Notes: a model not told the origin generated them from the sequence alone. DNA of 64,000 nucleotides from Sipunculus nudus (GCA_026874595.1 CM049318.1:29226956-29290955), one strand, 5' to 3'; shown: positions 1 through 30,300, counted from the stretch's first letter. Numbers and translations are program-made.

Positions 1-3
1 AAT

Positions 4-740
4 GGTGGCGCCACCTGCAACCATTTTTGCACAATGTCAGTCTGTTTGTCTGCTGTGGGATAATTTTACTCATATCTCGGCTGTGGTTTGACATATCTGC
101 CTAAAATTTTGCAGTTTTATACATCCTGGTCAGCTTTCTTGATTTTATGACAGGTGGCGCCACCTACATTCACGTTCATGCTGCAGTCATCCAAGCTTAT
201 ATCTCGGGAACCATTTGACTGATTGGACCAAAATTTTGCATGTGTGTAGATCTCACATAGCTCTTTATTATACACAAAAGAGCCACCTGCAACTATGTTT
301 GCACAGCGTCTGTCTGTTTGTCTGCCATGTGCTAAAATCACTCATATTTCTGTAGTGGTTTGACTTATCTGCCTAAAAATTTTGTGTGTTTATACATCTT
401 GGATAGCTTTCTCGATTTTTTTGGCATGTGGCACCACCTACATTTATGTTAACGCTGCAGACATTCAGGCTTATATCTCAGGACTGGTTGGACATATCCC
501 CCTGAAATTTTGCATGTGTATGGATCTCACATAGCTCTTGATCATACACAGAATTGGTGGCGCCACCTGCCACCATTTTTGCACAAGTCCTTCTGTTTGT
601 CTGCTGTTGGATAAAATCACTTATATACATGTAGTGGTTTGATTTTTCTGCCTAAAATTTTGCATATGTATACAACTTGGACAGCTTTCTGGATTTGTGG
701 TAGGTGGTGCAACCTACATACACATTTCGGCTGCAGACAT
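4..740. repeat. Tandem repeat, about 270-285 bp unit, 2.7 copies
   Basis: Three successive units begin near 4, 288 and 555 with variants of GGTGGCGCCACCTGCAACC and share the inner phrases TTTGCACA, CTGTTTGTCTGC, CCTAAAATTTTGC, ACAGCTTTCT and GATCTCACATAGCTCTT. Within each unit the GGTGGCGCCACCT motif recurs about 150 bp later, so the structure is a higher-order repeat. No coding frame runs through it. It lies in the intron upstream of the first visible GPLD1 exon. Confidence 0.85.
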
Positions 741-1424
741 CCATGCTAATATGCAACACACCTCACTCTATTTCCCCTTGCCATTCAATCAATGCCTCCC
801 TTCACCCGTTCCACTCTGATTTTGGCAGATACCCAAAGTCGCTCGTTGACTACCCGTATTCTAGTTTATACTGATTTTGTGTTTCAGATAAATTACCCCT
901 TTGATAAAAGGGAAGAGTTCTCATCAAAGTTTCCATAGTTATGGCAGGGCCATCGCCTGCAGAGGACGTTGTCTGCTCATAGAAGTTGAAAGTTACAATT
1001 TGGTTACAAGCTTAAGTATATGAATCTATAAAGTTTAGCTGGTAGATATAAGTAAATAAATAATATACTGAATTGGAATGTCAAGTATTATGCATGATAA
1101 TCAGAATATCAGTGAAAGTATGATTTATACTAATGAAAATCTTTAAAAAGTTGAGAATTTTTGTTAAGGTGATGGACTTAGCTTGAAAATATGGATTTGA
1201 CCTGTAGTTTCTGACTTAACAATTTGGTATGTCATATGTTAATTACACCAAACCTCAGCAGAATTGCATTTTTAACTGATGCAGACTCAAATGATTGGCA
1301 TTTTAGAGGAAATAATGCAGTGATGGTACTACCATAGGTTAAGAGATTTCCCAGTTCATACAAGCAGATGAAGTAATGCAAGCGAGTCAAGAGCTAGATA
1401 TTTTAGATGTTTACTTGAAATCTG

Positions 1425-1575
1425 CATTAAAAGGAGTGCAAGCCTCTACCATGTTCATTATTCCTGAATCCAGATCATGTGCCAGATCCACACCAAAATC
1501 TATTAGGTTCATCATAGGCCCATTCCTGAAATACCCTGCAAATGAACGCATACCCTCCCCGCAGAGGCAATAATA
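1425..1575. repeat. Dispersed SINE-like repeat, copy 1 (partial)
   Basis: Shares GATCATGTGCCAGATCCACA, the phrase GGCCCATTCCTGAAATACCCTG and a terminal GCAGAGGCAA with copies at 4250-4565 and 7015-7385. The shared end motif (CC..GGCGGAGGCAA) is typical of a short interspersed family. Intronic; no frame of its own. Confidence 0.7.
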
Positions 1576-1714
1576 TCTCAAACTAGTGACTGCAAAACAG
1601 ATTGTTTGCAACTATATAACTGGCTCATAAAAAGCTCTGACTGATGAGCAATGATACATGATTTGTGAGGTTGCTAGTCCTTAATGCATCTGTATTGTGA
1701 ATAATTTATTTCAG

Positions 1715-20226
<18,512 letters not shown>

Positions 20227-21065
20227 TACAAGAAAACGTTAGTTTCTTAGTGGTCAGGGCATTCACAAGAAATCAAATGATGCTTTGGATGACCATTAAC
20301 TCAATCTTATTTGGGATACTTCTAGTGATTAGAAAGTGTCTTTATGTGCCAAATGAGTCATTTTCCTCAGGCCATTTATGAATGGTACTGCCACTTTCAC
20401 AGTTTGAAAGAAATATATTTTGAGCCAGGAAACGCCCACTCTGTAGCACTTTGATTATATTTTTCCAGTGGGAATATACATTATCTGCTTTTTAGAGGAC
20501 ACATAAGCCATAAGCTACCTGCTATGCATCATCTACCGTCAGATGAACTGCAAGTGGAATCAGTGTTCCAGAACTTGCAGAAGATCAGATTTCCATAACA
20601 CGTTCTGATCTAAATCAAAACTTAGGTTGCTGTTATGTATAAAATCATTACATATTTACTGACACAGATAGGGAGAGAGTACGAATTAGAGATATCTTGT
20701 TGTTTTATGACCACCTCACAAGGATGGCCACCCGTGAAAGATTACCACCTGACTTGGACGGCTGCCGGTAGTTATGCTAATGAGCCCCCTAAAGGCTTCT
20801 ACACAGGAAGGATTTTGCATGACTATATGGTTGCGAGAGCTCTTTATCAGACATTAGTAACGTCCTGGACACGTCACAAAGGTCGGTCGTGTATAACGTC
20901 GCAGTGACTGACGAGATAGATTTTTTGTTTTCCAGTGAAGAATATATCGCAATCACTGGGAAATATTTCACCATTTCGGATTAATTGTCTTACACAAATT
21001 CTGTGCAAGGTAGGGCATCATACACTCGGCAGATGGCGGAGTAGCTCCTGCAACTTTTTTCCTAG

Positions 21066-21540
21066 AATTGTTTATACTGTCTCCATTGTATTGAACAAAC
21101 ATGGGACGGGAAACATGCGGACGGGGGTACTGGTTCAGACTACACGTGTTATATTTGGGAGAGTTGTCCAAATGATGGAAATTTTACGCAAACCAGGTGA
21201 TTGACTGTTTACATTGTCAACTGTAACTTAGATTGGATGGTTGCAATTGCTCTGTCCATGATTGTTACACTGGGACACAAGCTCTCATTGGTCTGACTAT
21301 GCCAAAAAACGGTGTTATCAGACCGAGAGCGGATGTCGCATGTTTAAAAATTCGACTAGATGCACAATGCAATATCAGTGGTCTGATTACAATTCTGTGC
21401 TCTGTGGGCACCCTGGTGTTCCTATCCAGAGAACCTTGCCAGAGCAAGCAGCGGTTACACACGAAAGGATGTTTTGGATGACTGCACTGAGGAGCGTAAT
21501 GCCGTAGTCTTTCAGATCTGTCTTAGATATGAGATTTTAT
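21066..21540 (+). pseudogene. Frame-broken cysteine-rich coding remnant (unrecognised)
   Basis: I do not recognise a family. Three adjoining segments in different frames look protein-like and share many cysteines. The first (21066-21198) follows a pyrimidine-rich TTTTTTCCTAG and reads CLYCLHCIEQTWDGKHADGG, later SDYTCYIWESCPNDG. The second includes DGCNCSVHDCYTGTQA (from 21236) and, in another frame, HWSDYAKKRCYQTESGCRMF and STRCTMQYQWSDYNSVLCG. The third reads ENLARASSGYTRKDVLDDC and EERNAVVFQICLRYEILL (stop TAA near 21543). SDY-x-C and WSDY recur, hinting at internal repeats. Either a decayed secreted-type protein gene or several tiny exons; it starts about 840 bp after the GPLD1 stop. Confidence 0.3.
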
Positions 21541-22312
21541 TGTAACTATATATAAAATATGAGGCCATCCATGTTTATTTGTTTTCTGGGCGTTAAATAC
21601 GAAAAACGCATTACATGAATAATGAGGAAATCTAAATGGATCTGCATTGTGTTACATACTGAGCTGCACAATTAATGTCTTGTTTATGTAACTGAATCTT
21701 TTATATTAAAGATGTCTTTATATTTGAATCGTGTGTGTCTGATATTGGTTACTGGTGATGATGTCAATAAGAATCGGGAATAGTATTATTAATGACTTGT
21801 TGAGATGATCACTTATTGTTAATTGTATGCCGGTTAACAGTTATATCAATGATTTGTTGTTTTCTTTCATAATCGAGTCAATTAGTTGCAGTTTAACATA
21901 ATGATAGACGCTTATGTATTCTTATGGCATATTTTCTAGAAAACAAATCCTGTCAGAGGTCTAAGAAAGATGAAACACAAAGGCTAACAACGTCCGGACC
22001 TCCCTATTTTTCAGGGGTTTCAGATAATGTTTAGCGGCCTGGACACCCTCTTTTTCGGACCATTTTTCGGTATTGTCATTGGTGCTCAATAGAATAAGTT
22101 TCAAGCTAAAAAGCAGCATACTTTGATATATACAGCTGATTAGCTGGCAGGTTAAGTAAATTCACATGACTATGCAATTACATGTTTATATTAGTTTAAA
22201 CGATGAATAAAATCCTGTAATTACACTGAACCTAAGCTTCGAAAGGAGAGAGAATGACAGACAGACCGCGTGTGTTACAAATCAAGATGCCCATTGAAGA
22301 TTTTTTTTTTTT

Positions 22313-22329
22313 GGGGGGGGGGGGGGGGG
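22313..22329 (+). repeat. Poly-G tract
   Basis: Run of 17 G after a T-run, in otherwise featureless DNA. From 21540 to 22830 I see no gene; AATAAA motifs occur but none can be tied to GPLD1. Confidence 0.9.
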
Positions 22330-22827
22330 TAAAAAAATTACAGCGTCCTTAAAGCATATACCGCGTGCAACCCCGGCCAGACCTGAAAGCGTCCGTTACT
22401 CACGTATTGTAGGCATAAGATAGCAAGACTATTAAAAGGACAAAAACGTATTTACATCCCAAAAATAAAACAAAAGTTTATTGTCAAAGTTACTGTTCAC
22501 CAGATAATTCATGTTATGATGATGTATTATGATTCATTTTTGCCTGGAACTGTCTGGAACCAGAAGTAGCGTGTGTTAAACAGAGGACACGGAATAAAGA
22601 ACATTGAGCCATCACATCATTCAGCCGTTTAATTTATACCCGATTCCAGGTGCATAATATTAAACTATCTATCAATATAAATATTTTAACATCAAAAGCA
22701 TTTACCTGTGTACGAATTATAGACAATATATACCATATAAAGTAGAACAAACGGTACATGTTTATAATATGAATTTGTGTAAATTACTTATGAAACTTCA
22801 TGTCTCGATTAACATCTTGTTTTTGAA

Positions 22828-24760
22828 CTATAACATGGTAACATAAATGCACTTTATACCCACTTTTTCCTTATTTATAAAATTTGAGCTATACTTAAAT
22901 TTAAAATGCTCCGCCGGCAGCTCTTGATCCAGAAATCTTCCGTAACCGTCCCCGCCAAGAACAACGCCGAGCCTCGGTGTTACCATGTCGATATAGGGTC
23001 GGAAGCTGGGTGTCAGGACTGCCACGCACGTTGCTCTTGTGATAGAAAGTGGTTTAAAACCTTGAGTAGATGACGGTGTTTTCATATGATGTCACATGAA
23101 TCCATAGTTATCTAATCCCCAAAATAAAAAATAGGTTTATTTACTTGTACTAATATCAACAGGGTTGCCACTGACTCCAGTATTTCCGATATTTTCCAGT
23201 TAGTAAAATATCTCATACTTTTTCACTGCACCGTTATTTTTCCAGTATTAATGCTTTAATTCAATAAATATTTTTATTTTTAGACCTGTTATTACTTAAC
23301 ACATCCATTTCAATTGTAGAATGGTGCATGCGAGTGTCACACTGCTTAGACAACTGATGGTCATAATATGTAGTTAAGTAAAACACTTATATGCAGTGAA
23401 AACTTCCTATATTTTTATGAATGTTTGGATAAAAATTCCTATAAATTCTTGTAGTTTTGTCTCACGTCTTCCTGCGAAATTCCAATATCTCTTCCGGAGC
23501 TTCCCAATACAGCCGCCATGCGTCGAAGGGACCGCAAATTTATAGGACATGAACTGTTTGGAACAGTCTGGGTTGACTGGGTTATAATTCATATTCTGTC
23601 TGGACGAAAAAATTCTGAAGGCCACACATGCGGGTTTCAGATTTAACCAAGTTTAATACATTAATGTGTCATTACATTTCATTCCTCTTTCATTTCTTAT
23701 CTCGGAGAAATTTTGAAATTTATTTGAAAAAAAAAAAAAAATAGGTGACACAAAATGCCAATATTTGATGATATTCAAGCCCAGTTTCATATGAAATAGG
23801 TTTTTTTTATTAATATCACTGATACACTGTTATATGAATGTCGCTGCTTTGAATTATTTTGACGCAAACAGACTAATATTATTTGTTTACATATGTTTTA
23901 GTTCTAGGCAGGAAGTGATTAGTATATGTATGTTTACCATTGAGGATCTAGGTTGTGATTATGATATTATATATTATAAACATATATCTGTATTACATGA
24001 ATTGTACAAATAGTTATTATACCTAATCAAGGCACTCTCCATGGCACAGGTGGTGGCGTTTGGTAATATCTGTAGGTTGAGGAAACTGGAGAAAACCAGA
24101 ATTCAGAATAAATTCATGTGCCCGTTATAACACATAACACATAAACTCACTTTTGTTTCAATTTATCTTGAAACAAATCCGGCCTGTATGCCACACTTTG
24201 TGACAATAAGTTAACTGATAATAGGAACAACACACGAGGTTAGTGAACTACCTGGAATAATGTCATTAAGTTATTTCAAACGTTTGTCGTGCAGGGTGTC
24301 GGGCGCTGGGTTGCAGTAACACTGTTTCACGTCCTCTTCGCTCATGTTAGGGGATTTATCGAGGACACCACGGGTAATGTTTAGGTAATTCTTTCCTGTA
24401 TACCATAAAAATATTAAGATAACAAATTTTTTATTATTTATATAACATTTAAAATAATCAATTCATTAAAGAATTTAAATATAAAAATATTTAGTAAACA
24501 TATGTGACAGTTTTAACAAGAAGCTCTTTTTCATTATATATGCAGGAGTTTTATTCCTCACCACCAGGGTATAGGGTATAGTGTTCGAGGTAAAATGCAA
24601 CAGCCAAGTACTGTCCCAAAGACTCTTCCACAAACAGCATACGGCATATTCCTGCAGTTTGATATACAAGTAAAAGTACATGAGGGTGACTTTGGTTATT
24701 CTTATCACTGACGACTCTTAAATACAAAATCAAGCGTAACCTAAAAAAATGATCATAATT
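22828..24760 (-). pseudogene. FAD oxidoreductase relic D (exon 3 tail, 4, 5, 6)
   Basis: Minus-strand relic of the six-exon family. Exon 3 tail near 24690-24760 reads ILYLRVVSDKNNQ, matching YVLLAEVSDTDRKR of copy B. Exon 4 (about 24562-24651) keeps RVFG and GC-ILP but has indels. Exon 5 (24252-24395, 144 bp as in B and C) keeps acceptor and donor and reads NMSEEDVKQCYCNPAP, but an in-frame TAA follows RLK. Exon 6 (from 23060 down) keeps RPYIDMVTPRLGVVLGGDG then jumps to GRFLDQELPAEHFKF: the SCDEIGRLAADMIVHG stretch of the FAD-contacting C-terminal motif is deleted in frame. It also runs past the family stop to 22828. Exons 1-2 were not found. Clearly non-functional. Confidence 0.85.
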
Positions 24761-25093
24761 TTTAAAGGAAGCAATCCTATCGAATACGCGTATATTTGAA
24801 ATTATTTTTGATGTATCAAGTATGTATCATTTATAAACTTGGGTGTCTCTCTGATAGTCTGTATTTATGATTTCACGTTTATCTTCATATGATATATTAA
24901 TTTTTTTAATTCTAACTATTCATAGGTTCATATTTCAAATTTTAGTTCATGTAGCTATTAACTTGTTTTCATATGTCGTCCCCTGACCTTTGTAATACTT
25001 TATAACATGCTCTTACACACGCTGTAATGTAATATGATTTGCGACTTGTGAGAGATCTTAACACATATAAAGTGCGTGAGTTTTCATTAAAAT

Positions 25094-25095
<2 letters not shown>

Positions 25096-25141
<46 letters not shown>
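25096..25141. repeat. (TA)n microsatellite
   Basis: Simple AT dinucleotide run. Between 24800 and 26000 I see no other structure. Confidence 0.95.
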
Positions 25142-25144
<3 letters not shown>

Positions 25145-26029
25145 GCTAACAGTCCATACCATGTAGTTTTTAGCGACCCCGAAAACACCCATGCGTTCAT
25201 GTGTACAAAACAGCGTATTTACAAGAGTTTAAACGATTTAAACATGAATTGAAATCCTGGTATGATACGCTATATGGACACTACCGCTTGCTGACATGGT
25301 TTAAAGCTGATCTCTAATCGCTAGTGTCCCTGCTAACAATACGCTGGGTTTACAGAGTATAACCATTTTTTATTTGATGTAGCACATGTTTTCCTTGTAG
25401 ATATCAGGTTGAAGGGCTAATAAGATTACTTCTGGTTACATTTCAGCGAATCCCAACAGAGAGTAAAGAATTTCGGCATGTTGAAATCTAACATTTCTTT
25501 TTCGCTTAGATTAGCTTTTGACATTGTAAGTCAAAAAATCACAAATGAGTGTCCTCCCAGGAAAAAAATGAAATAGCTTTGATCGTTATGATTTGATAAA
25601 CGTTTTAAATATACATATACTTGGACACACACGATGGCTTCATCTCAACAGACATAATCGTTATCAGATTTGGTAAAGATTCGTTACATCATTGTTTCAG
25701 TAAATATACTAAGTCTAATCATGCCGATCAAGAAACATTGATAAGTACTGAAGAAAGGTTTATATACTTTTTATATATTGCCTATTTAATGATATGTGGC
25801 CTCTAAAAGACAGATGCACAAATACATCTTAACCTCACTTGTAATTATATGTGTCATCTTTTCATGTCCAAATTCTTTCAGGATTTATATTCTGACACTT
25901 GTAGCTGCCGTCGTGATAGAAGTGACGTAATTTGAATAATTGGTTTAACTTTGCGTGTCTGACCTTGTTGCATAGCGCTATAAACCGTATAAAACCGTGA
26001 TAAAAATGAAAAAAAAAAAAATAAGATCG

Positions 26030-26470
26030 AACGGACATATTCCAGTTAATACTTCAGGACAGTGGCGTCAGTTTATCTTCTAGGATTTGGGGGATGACTC
26101 GCAGACAAACACACGTACACACACCTTCATATATATTTACATATATATATATGTATAAATGTGTAAATTCTATTTATAAATATATTTAATTTGCATTATA
26201 TGAATATTGTTCTCTGAATAGTGCGTCGGGGGATGATTATATATATTGACGACCCTGCTTCAGGAGTTCATGTATTCTATGTATGTACCTTATAATTTTA
26301 ACGGCAAACATGTCATGTTAAAACACCCGTGACACAAATGTATTTACGAGGTCGGGTTATGTTAAATAAATGTCCGCTGCGTGTGTGGTGTCACAACCCG
26401 TGAATCCCAGCATATTCTGTAGAGACCTAGTAGATATACAAATAGATAACGTCAACATAGGACAACTTCA
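26030..26470 (+). other. Relic of the 5' flank of FAD oxidoreductase copy A
   Basis: Phrases AACGGACATATTCCAGTTAA, TACTTCA, CATATTCTGTAGAGAC and ATAACGTCA occur here in the same order and orientation as AACGGATATATTGCAGTTAA ... GATATTCTGTGGAGAC ... ATAACGTCA at 32690-32870, just upstream of the copy A start codon. No oxidoreductase exon follows on the plus strand, so only the flank remains, interrupted by about 200 bp of other DNA. Confidence 0.55.
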
Positions 26471-26639
26471 TTAAATTAGAAAAGCACTCAGACAGCGCAG
26501 ACCTTCGCAAAGGCAGGTCATACTCCAATATGGCATTTTCAGAAATGTAGCATAGTTCCTTTAGCTTGCTCCAGTACCCAGATGGTTATCCGGATCACTC
26601 AAAAATTTAACCAATTGTTCATTGTATCACTTCCGTGCT

Positions 26640-26760
26640 AATGTGAACATTTCATAAAAATCCGTTAAAAATTTTTTGGCTAATGTTGCTAACAGACAAA
26701 CAGACAAATTAACCAACTTCCGCAAAAACATTACCATCTTGGCGGGGGTAATAATGGTTT
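26640..26760. repeat. Short interspersed repeat end (GGCGGGGGTAAT type)
   Basis: CGTGCTAATGTGAACATTTC, AACAGACAAACAGACAAATT and TTGGCGGGGGTAATAATGG resemble the terminal part of the 1425/4250/7015 family, more diverged. Relationship is suggestive only. Confidence 0.4.
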
Positions 26761-26839
26761 ATACTGGCTGTTGTAGTAGAAAACCTCTAGGAGCCAATAT
26801 ACGATATCTGACGTTCATGCATGAGTGTAACAAATTGTA

Positions 26840-26898
<59 letters not shown>

Positions 26899-27393
26899 AA
26901 TGAAGCTCCGGCCAATATAGTTATATGTCATAGATTTGATTAATCGAAGGAGTCGACTGTTAGTATTATTAAGGAGAGAGTTTTTTTGGGCTAATTGTAT
27001 GTTTGCTGAAGTTTGTTTTAATAACGGTAATGTGATTTTTGGCTTTTACCTATGTGCTATGTTTATAGCCAGGGTTCTGATCTATGAAAGAAATCGTGGT
27101 CCCTTTATTGGTCCATCCTGTTTGCATGCAAACTACTCCTGGTATGGAAAATATCATTTTTAAAATTATGATAATAAAACACGTTTTATTAATCAATGCA
27201 CAGAAGGTCCGGTAAATTACATTTGTAAAGTAAATATCTTGCGAAATAGAACAATTGGCCACATATTTACTTTATTAAGTATCTGTGAGTTATCTTTGAC
27301 TAACCCCTCACTTATTTTGCTTTATAATTTCTTTTTTTTTTATTTTTTTTTCAGATTGTATATATATATATTAGCTATAGCTGTCTACCCAAC

Positions 27394-27880
27394 ATGTCTA
27401 ACTTGATCAGCAAACATAATATGAAGGTTTTAAATACTGACAAAGCTGTGAATGTACCTCAAAAACAATGTAACTGCCGTAAAAAAGACGAATGTCTTAT
27501 GAATGGTCAGTGTCAGCTGAGATGCATTGTCTATAAGGCAACAGTTAGAACAGAAAATGACGAGAAACACTACATAAGGTGTACTGAAGGTGATTTCAAG
27601 TCGAGATACAATATCCACAAACAATCCTTTCGTAACAGATCCCACGCTAAAATACTGAACTATCTAAACACATTTGGTCACTAAAAAACAACAATATCAA
27701 TTACAAGCTGTCCTGGGAAATCTCTGCCAAGGCAGCACCTTACTTCTGTGGGACTAGAAAGTGTGATCTCTGCTTGTCTGAAAAGCTACTTATAGCAACG
27801 GACCCCCTGGAAAATTGTTGAACGCAAGAGCTGAAATTCTCTCTAAGTGCCGCCATCAAAACAAATTCACTCTGAAATAA
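27394..27880 (+). pseudogene. Penelope-like element, GIY-YIG endonuclease C-terminal remnant
   Basis: The open part (27394-27684) reads CNCRKKDECLMNGQC (cysteine cluster), CIVYKATV, HYIRCTEGDFKSRYNIHKQS and FRN: the layout of the C-terminal GIY-YIG region of Penelope-like retroelements, with YIR in place of YIG. After a frame change the text continues INYKLSWEISAKAAPYFC, RKCDLCLSEKLLIATD, and after another, LLNARAEILSKCRHQNKF, the usual end of these proteins (stop TAA 27878-27880). At least two frameshifts show it is dead. The reverse-transcriptase part upstream is absent. Confidence 0.9.
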
Positions 27881-28460
27881 TTTAAAACCTAGCATTCGTA
27901 CTAATATTCAACGTGCCCCATCATCAACCACCGCCCACCCACGAGGATCCGCTGGGCAGACTTACCTGTTCAGGTAGTTGTTCTCTCACTACTTTGCAGT
28001 GTTGAGGGACATGGCGTTACCACTACAGCATGATGAGTTTACCGAGTGGATTCCACTTGGTATGAGTATAGTATAGTATATTTGCCTTTTATAGTGTATA
28101 TTTGCCTTGTATATTGTGTATTTTAATAGAATATGTGTATTTATATCATATGTATACTATACTGATATGTTCACTGCTTCCAAGACCCTATTACAAGTCA
28201 GTTTAATATGCTAATTGAGCCTCCTGGTATATATCTTTGTATTATATATATACATTCAAACAACAAATAACCTCTTTGCCCTGTTATGTTCCAGTATCGC
28301 ACGTGTACACCGACCAATCCTATTGTGCCCCCGAGGACAACAGGATCAGTGTCAGGCTTTCACATGCCCCCCCCCCGCCCCAAATCGCACAAAGCATAAT
28401 CTCGTAATCTCGTAAAATCTCTGCTTTTCAAACAACGCCGTTAGCTTCATTCTAAGGCAC

Positions 28461-28507
28461 ATTCACCTGATGATCGGCCGCATCCCGTGAAACAGACTGT
28501 TGTGAAT
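28461..28507 (+). ncRNA. Hammerhead ribozyme motif, Penelope type (possibly decayed)
   Basis: All three helices and the core can be read. Stem I is ATTCAC (28461-28466) with GTGAAT (28502-28507), 6 of 6 pairs. The core CTGATGA is 28467-28473. Stem II is CGG (28475-28477) with CCG (28485-28487). GAAA is 28489-28492. Stem III is ACA (28492-28494) with TGT (28498-28500), three pairs and a three-base loop, and the unpaired cleavage base is T28501. Very short stem III is typical of Penelope-element hammerheads. Oddity: T74-T88 (28474/28488) opposes T with T where G-C is usual, so activity may be weakened. It sits between the Penelope coding remnant and the terminal-repeat unit. Confidence 0.7.
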
Positions 28508-28598
28508 TTACAGTGTTGTTTATCTTCAGAGTTATACCGCTCTGGCCTAGTCTGTAGGCCATAGAGCACTTTACAACGGAGGGTAACACAACCTTCTA
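28502..28598 (+). mobile_element. Penelope terminal-repeat unit
   Basis: Reverse-complement match of the 102 bp units at 15546-15750, including TATCTTCAGAGTTATACCGC, CTCTGGCCTAG, TAGGCCATAGAGCACTTTAC and GGAGGGTAACAC. It abuts the hammerhead motif on its left and a (TA)n tract on its right, as at 15.5 kb. Confidence 0.75.
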
Positions 28599-28619
28599 TA
28601 TATACATATATGTGTGTGT

Positions 28620-28620
28620 G

Positions 28621-28660
<40 letters not shown>
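28620..28660. repeat. (TG/TA)n microsatellite
   Basis: TGTGTGTGTATG followed by a pure TA run. DNA from 28660 to 29800 shows no gene or clear repeat. Confidence 0.9.
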
Positions 28661-28661
<1 letters not shown>

Positions 28662-29804
28662 CAATCGAGAACCTTCAAAGTGGATAAAAATCAGATATCG
28701 ATCCTTTGACCCGGGGCATCATATAGAATGGGTCGCACCGCGATCCAAACACAGTTGCAATATGAGTACATACCTTCGACGTGCAGCAAACCTATTAACT
28801 GATAACATCTGACGCAAGTTTTTTTTTTCGTGTTTACAGGTAAGGAACGTTAAGGTAATTATCGCGACAGCGACGAGGTCAAATAGGAGATATCAGTTAA
28901 TCCAAACTTTTCTATATAGTTTGTAGTATTGGTGCTTTTTCCATTTATTTGTTTGTATGCAGATTCCTGCCTTTGATCATAAGTGCGTTGCAGTCCTGTT
29001 GTTAGCTTGCCCATGTGTTCATGGGTACAGCGCAACAAAGCGTGAAGTAAATTTGATTACTGTTTGTTGATCACTATAAGCTCTCACCAAGTGTACATAT
29101 ATGTAGTACAATTTGCAATATTGTTAATCTGGTGATATGTACAAGGAAAAACAGGTATCCTTGTGTAAAGTGAACGGTATTATTTATGAAACTTCATTAT
29201 GATAATTGATTGAATATGTGTGTGATGCCCTAAACATTTATCAACATAACTGTATGCACGTCACATTTTAAGTACTACTAATACATTCAAATGGTAGGCT
29301 CCCTGGGTGCTTATGCCTGAAAGGTATATAATAGGACGTATTCGGAGTTTAATGGTTTATAAACCGTTACCAATTAAGTCCTCAATCAGTAAAAATGATT
29401 CGTTCTATTTCTTGTCCATAATCTTATTCATTAAATTAAATTCGGGTCTCTTGGTGTCACCCGATAAAAGTTACCCATGTCAATTGCCCTAGGAAAAAAG
29501 GCTCACCTTGACATTTGACAGGTCGGGTTACCTTTGGTTTAACGTTGTAAAGTATAGATGGTAGGGATTGATGACGCAAACATCGTTTCGGCACTCAGGC
29601 ACACAACAAAACGCAAGACGGTGAATAAGTTACAAGGAATATATATTAAAATAAAAATAAAAGTACAGAATTCAAAAACCACCTGCCAGATATGGTTTCC
29701 AGCCTGGTACGTCTCTCACTACATTGAAGACACGGGTTGCACACTAGTTAAAACTCTAGTAAAAATCCAGAGTCCGGTTGAACAGTATGTAGACCTCCTG
29801 TGCT

Positions 29805-29905
29805 GGTAATGCTGGACTCCGTCTGGCGATACTGGACCCCGACAGGCGGTCCATTACCCCGACTGGCGCCATTTGACCCCGACCGGCGGCATGTAACGAC
29901 TAGCG
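29805..29905. repeat. GC-rich minisatellite, about 21 bp unit, 5 units
   Basis: Imperfect units of the type CTGGACCCCGACAGGCGGTC: variants CTCCGTCTGGCG, CCCCGACAGGCG, CCCCGACTGGCG, CCCCGACCGGCG and a final ACGACTAGCGG. It stands out in base composition from the AT-rich surroundings. Confidence 0.8.
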
Positions 29906-29949
29906 GTTGGCTGGCTTCTGGACTCTGCAGTCTCCACAGATGGTGTAAC

Positions 29950-30300
29950 CCAACGGAGTATGCACTTGTACCCTAGGGGCTCATTTATATTCACAAGTCT
30001 CAGACAAAGCCTGGAACCCGCCTTTGCTACTATGACGCATCTATATTCATTAGTAAAACAACCAGAGCGCTCACCATGACATGGGATAAGTGGATCTGGA
30101 GTACTCGGTACTCCTTATCGAACACCCCTATTCTCTCACGACACATTGACGCTGACCGGCGACCCCGGCCTACTCTCAACATATACAAAGATACAACTAA
30201 CCCGATACAACTCTCCCAGGAAATGAAAATAAAAGATAATTAAATAAAACGACACGATCCATTTCGTGACACTTGGCGAAATCAATATTTGGTATCAAAT
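29950..30300 (+). other. Possible solo LTR end (uncertain)
   Basis: A GC-richer stretch ends in AATAAAACGACACGATCC, TTTCGTGACAC then TTGGCG. A poly(A) signal shortly before an ACA/TGGCG boundary is how some Gypsy-type LTRs end next to a primer-binding site. No start, coding region or second LTR was found, so this is weak. Confidence 0.2.

Noticed and set aside
1640-1690. CTGATGA at about 1638 as another hammerhead
   Set aside because: No GAAA at the right spacing and no pairing stems around it.
20635-20907. 90-codon frame after the GPLD1 stop
   Set aside because: Could be 3' UTR or the edge of the cysteine-rich remnant; no start context, repeat or domain to support it as a gene.
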